Positions 58,513 to 64,000 of a stretch of 64,000 nucleotides of DNA are shown here, piece after piece. This DNA is from Vicinamibacterales bacterium. GTDB lineage: Bacteria; Acidobacteriota; Vicinamibacteria; Vicinamibacterales; UBA2999. The translations under genes and the position numbers were made by a program. The stretch is from contig JBAZYO010000005.1 of the NCBI GenBank assembly GCA_041659285.1, forward strand, positions 1 to 64,000, in the 5' to 3' direction. The notes beneath the pieces are model-generated. The model saw only the letters and a program-made list of their open reading frames with translations, searched no databases and was not told where the DNA came from. Every line of letters starts with the position of its first letter. The first letter of the stretch is position 1.

Positions 58513-58983
58513 ATGATCCTGTCATTGAACGAAGCCGTGGCGTTCGGGCACCGCGAGCGGAGTCTCGGGCGCACGATCATCTTTACCAACGGCGTCTTCG
58601 ACATCCTGCATCCCGGCCACGTCCGCTACCTCCGCGACGCCCGCGCCCTGGGCGACGTGCTGATCGTCGGCGTCAACAGCGATCGTTCGGCGCGGTCGCT
58701 GGGCAAGGCCCCGGACCGCCCCATCCATCCCGAACACGAGCGCGTTGAAGTGCTCTCCGCGCTGGCGGCGGTGGATGTGGTGGTGGTGTTCGACGAAGAG
58801 ACCCCGCACGCGATCGTCTCGGCCCTGCAGCCAGACATTCTCGTCAAGGGCGCCGACTGGGGCGCCGACGCCATTGTCGGCCGCGACGTCGTCGAAGCGC
58901 GCGGCGGCAAGGTGGTCCGCATCGACCTCGCCCCGGGCTATTCGACGACCGCCATCATCGAACGGATACGGACGGGGGTCTGA
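58513..58983 (+). CDS. D-glycero-beta-D-manno-heptose-1-phosphate adenylyltransferase-like (RfaE2/HldE C-domain)
   Basis: 156 residues, single nucleotidyltransferase domain. TNGVFDILHPGHVRYLRDA with the HxGH motif (HPGH, about residues 35-38), then NSDRSARSLGK, PIHPEHERVEVL and PDILVKGADW near 120. It makes ADP-heptose or a related activated sugar for the inner core. The usual kinase domain (HldE N-terminal half) is absent, so it is the stand-alone RfaE2 type. ATG at 58513, stop TGA lies inside the GGGGTCTGACCCC repeat. Confidence 0.88.
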   Translation: MILSLNEAVAFGHRERSLGRTIIFTNGVFDILHPGHVRYLRDARALGDVLIVGVNSDRSARSLGKAPDRPIHPEHERVEVLSALAAVDVVVVFDEETPHAIVSALQPDILVKGADWGADAIVGRDVVEARGGKVVRIDLAPGYSTTAIIERIRTGV

Positions 58984-58987
58984 CCCC
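58975..58987. repeat. GGGGTCTGACCCC palindrome containing the rfaE2-like stop codon
   Basis: GGGGTC-T-GACCCC; TGA at 58981-58983 is the stop of the adenylyltransferase gene. Two further copies lie at 62614-62625 and 62642-62653. Confidence 0.6.
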
Positions 58988-59038
58988 GGATCCCGGTCGT
59001 GAGACAATAGAAAGCTCGGCGGTCAGGAAAGTTCGTGC

Positions 59039-62000
59039 ATGTCTAGCGCTCCGTCACTCGCGTTACGGTCGCTGCTGATTTCGGTCATCGGGCACAGCGG
59101 GTTGTCAGACCCCACCCGGCGCATCAGCGGCGCGACTCCCCCTGTACGCGCGATGGCGGTGGCGGCGGCGTCCCGGCGCCTGCGCGACGGCGTCGTGCTC
59201 CTCGTCGTGCCCAACGACGCCGACATCGAGGCGGCGGTCAGCGACATCCGCTTCTTCCTGGGCGCGCTCGAAGGCTCGGCCGACGCGGTGGTTGAGCAGC
59301 AGGTGCTGCCGTTCCCGTCCACGCAGGTCGATCCCTATCGCGGGTTCCAGCCGCACCTGAAGGTGGCCTCGGCGCGGGCGCGGGCGCTCCATTCGCTCGC
59401 CATCCCCCTTCGCTCCTCTGGAGCTTCGGGGGGCAGGCCGGCTCTTGTCATCGTGGCGTCGGCGCCGGCGTTGCTGACGCGCGTGCCCGAAGCCGCGGCG
59501 CTGCTGCTGGCCTCCTACGAGATCACGCCCGGCATCGACATCGATCCGCAGGCGCTCGCCACCACGCTGGTGGCCGGCGGCTACGAGCCGGCCGACCCCG
59601 TGGACGCGCACGGCGAGTTCGCTCGGCGCGGCGGCATCCTCGACGTGTTCCCGGCCGGCGAAGAGCTGCCGATCCGCATTGAATTCATCGGCGACACGGT
59701 CGAGTCGATTCGCCGCTTCGATCCCGGTACGCAGCGGTCTGTCGAAACCCTGGATCGCTTCGGCCTCGTGCCGGTCCGCGAGGGGACGGGGCCTGGCACG
59801 GTTACATCGGATTTGTTTCAGTACCTGCGGACCCACAAGGCGCAGGTGTTGCTGTCTGAGCCAGCCGATGTGGAGAAGCAGGTGCTGGCCGCCTGGGAGC
59901 AGATTGAGACCTCCTATGCCGACGCCCTCGAGCGGCAGAAGGGCGCGCCGAAGGCGCCGCCCGCGGAGCTGATGCTGTCGTGGGCCGAAGTCGAGTTGGC
60001 GCTCGAAGGGGCGACGGTGCTCGAAGAGCTGGCGATCGGGGATCAGGGAACCGGGACTGAACTGTCGGTCCAGCCGGTGGCGTCGTTTCACGGGCGCATT
60101 GCCGACTGGGTGGCGGATGCGCGGGCGGCACAGGAACGCGGCGACCTGGTGGTGTTCGTGGCCGGCACGCACGGGCGCGCCGAGCGCACCGTTGAACTGC
60201 TGAAAGACTACGACGTGCGCGCGGTGATGGCCAGCGACGCCGGCGATGTCGTGGCCGGCGCGGTGCTGGTGGCGGAAGGGTGGCTGTCGAAGGGGTTTCG
60301 TTTACGAACCGGCGAGACCCCCGCCCTCCAGCTCTACGTCGAAACCGACATCTTCGAGGAAGAGCGGCGCAAGACCGGCGGTGGCCGCAAGCGCTCGCTC
60401 GCTGCGACCTTTCTCTCGGACCTGCGCGACCTCAAGGTCAACGACCTGATCGTCCACGTCGATCACGGCATTGGCCGCTTCGTCGGCCTCAAGCAGATCT
60501 CGATCGGCGGCGGCGACATCGTGCAGGAGTTCCTCGAGCTCCAGTATCACGGCGACGCCAAGCTGTTCGTCCCGGTGGAGCGGCTGGATCTGATCCAGAA
60601 GTACACCGGCGGATCGAACCCGCCGCTGGATCGGCTGGGCGGCGCGTCGTGGGAGAAGGCCAAGTCGAAGGTCAAGAAGGCGATGCGCGACATGGCGGAG
60701 GAGCTGCTCAAGCTCTACGCCGCGCGCAAGGCGGTGCCGGGCCACGCCTTCAGCGCCGACTCGCATTGGCAGGAAGAGTTCGAAGGCGCCTTCGAGTTCG
60801 ACCTCACGCCCGACCAGGCCACCGCGGTGGCCGACATCAAGCGCGACATGGAATCGTCCACGCCCATGGACCGCCTGCTGTGCGGCGACGTCGGCTACGG
60901 CAAGACCGAAGTGGCGATGCGGGCCGCGTTCAAGGCGGTGATGGACGGCAAGCAGGTCGCCTTTCTCGCGCCCACCACCGTGCTCGCCGCGCAGCATCTC
61001 AAGACGCTGACGGAGCGCTTCGCCTCGTTCCCCGCGAAGATCGACATGGTCAGCCGCTTCCGGACCAGGCAGGAGATCAAAGAAACGCTGGATGCGCTGG
61101 CCTCCGGCCGCCTCGACGTGATCGTCGGCACGCACCGGCTGCTGTCGAAAGACGTCCAGTTCAAGGACCTCGGCCTGCTGGTCGTGGACGAAGAGCAGCG
61201 CTTCGGCGTGGCGCACAAGGAACGCATCAAGCAGATGCGCAAGAAGATCGACGTGCTCACGATGACGGCGACGCCCATCCCGCGCACGCTGAACATGTCA
61301 CTGGTCGGCATCCGCGACATGTCGATCATCGAAACCCCGCCGAAGGATCGGCTGTCGATCCAGACCAACGTGGTGAAGTTCGACTCGGCGGTGATCACGC
61401 GCGCCATCCGCGCCGAGCTCGCGCGCGGCGGCCAGGTGTTCTTCGTCCACAACCGCGTCGAGTCGATCTACTCGATGGCCAACCTGATCCAACGCCTGGT
61501 GCCCGAAGCGCGCGTCGTCGTCGGACATGGCCAGATGGCGGAGGACACGCTCGAAAAGGCCATGCTCGACTTCATGACGCACAAGTGCGACGTGTTGTTG
61601 TCGACGACCATCGTCGAGAACGGCCTCGACATCCCGAACGCGAACACCATCGTGATCAATCGCGCGGATCGGTATGGCCTGTCGCAGCTCTATCAGTTGC
61701 GTGGACGCGTCGGCCGCAGCGACCGCGCGGCGTACGCGTATCTGCTGATCCCGCCTGAAGAGGCACTGTCGCCCGTCGCGCGCAAGCGCCTGTCGGCGAT
61801 GAAGGAGTTCAGCGACCTGGGCAGCGGCTTCCGCGTCGCCGCGCTCGACCTCGAGATCCGCGGCGCCGGCAACCTGCTCGGCGGCGAGCAGAGCGGCACC
61901 ATCGACTCGGTCGGCTTCGAGATGTACATGAAGCTGCTCGAAGAGACGATTCGCGAGCTCAAGGGCGAGGATCTCGAAGACGACGTGCGCGCCACCGTGA

Positions 62001-62614
62001 ACCTGAAGGTGGACTTCCGGCTGGACGAGGCCTACGTGCCCGACATGAACCAGCGCCTGATGATCTACCGGCGCATGGCGGCGGCGCGCAGCGAAGACGA
62101 AATCGCGAAGAACGTCGCCGAGGTGCGCGACCGCTACGGCCCGCCGCCCACCGCCGTGCTCAACCTCGCCGACTTCGCCCGCATCCGCGTGCTGGCCGAC
62201 AACCTCGGCATCGACACGGTGGATCGCGACGGCCCGCTCGTGGTGTTCAAGTTCCGCGAGAAGGCCAAGGCGGATCCGATGCGGCTGATTGGCATGGTGC
62301 AGGAACGTGCAGACCTGACGCTGCTGCCGCCCAGCACTGTGAAGCTCGACCTTCGGCCCGCGCCCCCTGCACCCCCGAAACCGGCGCCGGCCGGCCCGAA
62401 ATCGCCCCTGCAGAAGCTGGCGGAGGCGCGCGGGCCCAAGCCCATCCCTAAGCCAAAGCGCCAGCCAGCCTGGTGGACGGCTCGCGCTACGGCCGGGGAG
62501 GTCACGCCGGGCTTCACCAAGGCCGAAATCCTGAAGGCGGCCCCGGAAGACCCCCGGGCGCCGGACGGAGTCTTAGCTAAAGTGACCGAGTTCCTCGAGG
62601 ACCTGGGCGACTAG
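59039..62614 (+). CDS. mfd: Transcription-repair coupling factor Mfd
   Basis: 1191 residues, typical of Mfd. N-terminal UvrB-homology region (VDPYRGFQPHLK, about 96-107), then the RNA polymerase-interacting domain (DLIVHVDHGIGRFVGLKQI near 468-487, YHGDAKLFVPVERLDLIQKY). Helicase motifs follow: Walker A CGDVGYGKTEV (about 617-627), DEEQ box VVDEEQRFGV (about 717), TATPIPRTLNMSL, and QLRGRVGRSDRAAYAYL near 885-900. The C-terminal TRCF domain and a Pro-rich tail (about 1100-1140) end the protein. ATG at 59039; the stop TAG is at the edge of a GGGTCTGACCCC repeat. Confidence 0.96.
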   Translation: MSSAPSLALRSLLISVIGHSGLSDPTRRISGATPPVRAMAVAAASRRLRDGVVLLVVPNDADIEAAVSDIRFFLGALEGSADAVVEQQVLPFPSTQVDPYRGFQPHLKVASARARALHSLAIPLRSSGASGGRPALVIVASAPALLTRVPEAAALLLASYEITPGIDIDPQALATTLVAGGYEPADPVDAHGEFARRGGILDVFPAGEELPIRIEFIGDTVESIRRFDPGTQRSVETLDRFGLVPVREGTGPGTVTSDLFQYLRTHKAQVLLSEPADVEKQVLAAWEQIETSYADALERQKGAPKAPPAELMLSWAEVELALEGATVLEELAIGDQGTGTELSVQPVASFHGRIADWVADARAAQERGDLVVFVAGTHGRAERTVELLKDYDVRAVMASDAGDVVAGAVLVAEGWLSKGFRLRTGETPALQLYVETDIFEEERRKTGGGRKRSLAATFLSDLRDLKVNDLIVHVDHGIGRFVGLKQISIGGGDIVQEFLELQYHGDAKLFVPVERLDLIQKYTGGSNPPLDRLGGASWEKAKSKVKKAMRDMAEELLKLYAARKAVPGHAFSADSHWQEEFEGAFEFDLTPDQATAVADIKRDMESSTPMDRLLCGDVGYGKTEVAMRAAFKAVMDGKQVAFLAPTTVLAAQHLKTLTERFASFPAKIDMVSRFRTRQEIKETLDALASGRLDVIVGTHRLLSKDVQFKDLGLLVVDEEQRFGVAHKERIKQMRKKIDVLTMTATPIPRTLNMSLVGIRDMSIIETPPKDRLSIQTNVVKFDSAVITRAIRAELARGGQVFFVHNRVESIYSMANLIQRLVPEARVVVGHGQMAEDTLEKAMLDFMTHKCDVLLSTTIVENGLDIPNANTIVINRADRYGLSQLYQLRGRVGRSDRAAYAYLLIPPEEALSPVARKRLSAMKEFSDLGSGFRVAALDLEIRGAGNLLGGEQSGTIDSVGFEMYMKLLEETIRELKGEDLEDDVRATVNLKVDFRLDEAYVPDMNQRLMIYRRMAAARSEDEIAKNVAEVRDRYGPPPTAVLNLADFARIRVLADNLGIDTVDRDGPLVVFKFREKAKADPMRLIGMVQERADLTLLPPSTVKLDLRPAPPAPPKPAPAGPKSPLQKLAEARGPKPIPKPKRQPAWWTARATAGEVTPGFTKAEILKAAPEDPRAPDGVLAKVTEFLEDLGD

Positions 62615-62653
62615 GGTCTGACCCCGAGCGGGCAGTGCCGAGGGGTCTGACCC
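62614..62653. repeat. Two GGGTCTGACCC palindromes between mfd and the PPIase gene
   Basis: Copies at 62614-62625 and 62642-62653; the first begins at the last base of the mfd stop codon. With the copy at 58975-58987 this makes three in the window, flanking mfd. Confidence 0.6.
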
Positions 62654-62662
62654 TGGCGCGGC

Positions 62663-62668
62663 TATAAT
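62663..62668 (+). promoter_or_regulatory. Consensus -10 TATAAT upstream of the parvulin gene
   Basis: TATAAT at 62663-62668, 9 bp before the ATG at 62678. No good -35 is visible. If it is a -10, transcription would start at or just before the start codon, leaving only a very short leader, although GGAG at 62670-62673 also reads as a ribosome-binding site. Confidence 0.4.
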
Positions 62669-62677
62669 TGGAGATCC

Positions 62678-63781
62678 ATGAAATTACGAATTACCGGCCT
62701 GACCGCGGCGGCCCTGGTCCTGGCAGCGTTCGCCACGGTCAGCGCTCTTGCCCTGAGCGAGCATGGTTCCGGCGTCGCCGGAAGCGCGCGAGTCGAAGGG
62801 GATATTCTCGAACAGGTCCTGGTCAAGGTGAACGGCGAGATCATCACCAAGACCGATCTCGAGCAGAAGCAGATTCTCGCGCTGCGGCAGAAGAACCCCA
62901 ACCTGCGCCCCGACAGCGACGCCGCCTTGCAGGCCGCGCTCCTCGAAGTGACGCCGCAGGTGATCGTGGACGCCGTGGACGAACTGCTGATCGTGCAGCG
63001 GGGCAAGGAGCTCGGCTACACGATGTCAACCGAGCAGTTCAACAGCATCCTCGAGAACATCAAGAAAGAAAACAAGATCGAGACCGACGAAGCGCTGCAG
63101 GCGGCGCTCAAGCAGGAAGGCATGACCATGGCCGACCTGCGCAAGCAGTTGGAGCGGACCTCGGTCATCCAGCGCGTGCAGCAGACCGAAGTGATGTCGA
63201 AGCTGCAGGTCACCGACACCGAGCTGAAGGCCTACTACGACGCGCACCTCGGCGACTTCGACACCGTGCCGCAGGTGACGCTGCGCGAGATCACCGTCGC
63301 CGTGCCGGCCGACCCCCAGGGCATCAACGTCGGCAAAGACGACGATGCCAAGGCCAAGGCGGAAGAGGTCCGCGCCAAGATCGTGGCGGGCGAGCCGTTC
63401 GCGCGGCTGGCGGCGGACTATTCGGACTCCGGTTCCAAGGCCAACGGCGGCCTGGTCGGCCCGCTCAGCAAGGCGGATCTGTCGGAAGAGTTGCAGAAGG
63501 CCATTGCCGGCCTGAAGGCCGGCGGCCTCACGCCGGTGCTGAGGACGACGCGCGGCTACCAGATCATCAAGGTGGAAGCGCTGCAGGATTCCACCACCAA
63601 GCCGTTCGAAGAGGCCAAATCGGACATCGCCGACAAGATCGCCAACGAGAAGCGCAAGGTCGAGTTCGACAAGTTCCTCGAGAAGCTGCGCACCGACGCC
63701 ATCATCGACTGGAAGAACGACGACCTGAAGAAGGCCTACGACCTCGGCGTGAAGTCCTTCAGGGGCACCGTCACCCAGTAG
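62678..63781 (+). CDS. Parvulin-type peptidyl-prolyl isomerase / chaperone (SurA/PpiC-like)
   Basis: Periplasmic folding factor, 367 residues. Signal peptide (KLRITGLTAAALVLAAFATVSA) followed by an N-terminal chaperone-like helical region (about 45-190: ILEQVLVKVNGEIITKTDLEQ). The rotamase domain is at about 200-305 (TLREITVAVPADPQG, AGEPFARLAADYSDSGSKANGGLVGPL, TTRGYQIIKVE). One parvulin domain only, unlike E. coli SurA with two. ATG 62678 with GGAG 4 nt before it. Stop TAG at the edge of the palindrome 63782-63801. Confidence 0.9.
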   Translation: MKLRITGLTAAALVLAAFATVSALALSEHGSGVAGSARVEGDILEQVLVKVNGEIITKTDLEQKQILALRQKNPNLRPDSDAALQAALLEVTPQVIVDAVDELLIVQRGKELGYTMSTEQFNSILENIKKENKIETDEALQAALKQEGMTMADLRKQLERTSVIQRVQQTEVMSKLQVTDTELKAYYDAHLGDFDTVPQVTLREITVAVPADPQGINVGKDDDAKAKAEEVRAKIVAGEPFARLAADYSDSGSKANGGLVGPLSKADLSEELQKAIAGLKAGGLTPVLRTTRGYQIIKVEALQDSTTKPFEEAKSDIADKIANEKRKVEFDKFLEKLRTDAIIDWKNDDLKKAYDLGVKSFRGTVTQ

Positions 63782-63801
63782 GGCGCCCCTTCAGGGGCGC
63801 C
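63782..63801. repeat. GGCGCCCC-TTCA-GGGGCGCC palindrome between the PPIase and NusG-like genes
   Basis: Perfect 8-bp stem, same family as 36193-36213. The PPIase stop TAG ends at 63781. No T-run follows. Confidence 0.68.
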
Positions 63802-63812
63802 GCCGTCTATTC

Positions 63813-64000
63813 ATGGATCCCAACCACCTTCGCCAAGATTCTGGCGCGTCAAGCTGGTTTGCGATCTGGACCAGGTCGCGGCACGAAAAGCAGGTTCGCG
63901 ACCAGCTGGACAAGAAATCCGTCGAGGTCTTCCTGCCCACCATTGGCAAGTGGAGCCACTGGAAGGATCGCAAGAAGAAGATCGACTGGCCGCTGTTCCC
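63813..64000 (+). CDS. NusG/RfaH-like transcription antiterminator, 5' part (cut by the window)
   Basis: About 62 codons of the N-terminal NGN domain: SWFAIWTRSRHEKQVRDQL then VEVFLPTIGKWSHWKDRKK and WPLFP. The sequence is closest to the UpxY/RfaH-type specialised NusG paralogues that suppress termination in polysaccharide operons, which suits a glycan gene cluster beyond the window. The C-terminal KOW domain is off the edge, so general NusG cannot be fully excluded. ATG at 63813. Confidence 0.78.
   Translation, partial: MDPNHLRQDSGASSWFAIWTRSRHEKQVRDQLDKKSVEVFLPTIGKWSHWKDRKKKIDWPLF

Overview
This 64 kb window of GC-rich bacterial chromosome spans the replication origin. On the minus strand the order is dnaA, dnaN, gyrB, gyrA (38.96 down to 31.05 kb). 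Running away on the plus strand are rpmH, rnpA, yidD, yidC, khpB, mnmE, mnmG, rsmG, parA, parB (39.19 to 49.02 kb). DnaA-box clusters lie on both sides of dnaA, and a canonical parS site sits inside mnmG. The Wzm/Wzt transporter, heptose adenylyltransferase, FmdB, DUF885, PQQ dehydrogenase and the many short repeats that also enter reading frames suggest an Acidobacteriota lineage, probably Vicinamibacteria (subgroup 6). That placement is inference; no rRNA gene is present.

Layout. 0-4.7 kb: a thioredoxin-fold selenoprotein, a DppA-like peptidase, a NUDIX hydrolase, an enoyl-CoA hydratase and a methyltransferase. 4.7-20.9 kb is almost all minus strand: envelope glycan membrane proteins, an rRNA m5U methyltransferase, an FKBP lipoprotein, tRNA-Ser, a redox operon (NfnAB plus a fused 2-oxoacid:ferredoxin oxidoreductase), a PQQ dehydrogenase with a cytochrome c-methyltransferase fusion, and serS. 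20.9-31 kb: galU, fmdB, DUF885, rsmI, glmU, glmS, pcrA and a lipoprotein. 31-50 kb is the origin region, ending in selD. 50-56.3 kb is a partial F-ATPase operon (b', b, delta, alpha, gamma, beta, epsilon; subunits a and c are not here). 56.3-64 kb: Wzm/Wzt exporter, RfaE2-like enzyme, Mfd, a parvulin PPIase and the start of a NusG/RfaH-like factor.

The most notable result is selenocysteine use. Two genes have an in-frame TGA exactly at a catalytic cysteine position: a two-domain glutaredoxin/PDO-like protein (TGA at 569, U-P-H-C site) and SelD (TGA at 49071, aligned with E. coli SelD Cys17). Each TGA is followed by a hairpin whose loop begins with G 18 nt after the T of TGA, as expected for bacterial SECIS elements. 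An ORF caller breaks both genes at the TGA.

The second theme is repeats. At least ten short repeat families, several palindromic, occupy gene junctions and supply stop codons, start regions and protein segments: three 12-residue repeats inside ParA, two segments in MnmE, the GyrA and YidD tails, and the DppA signal peptide. The window shows no insertion sequence, prophage or CRISPR array.
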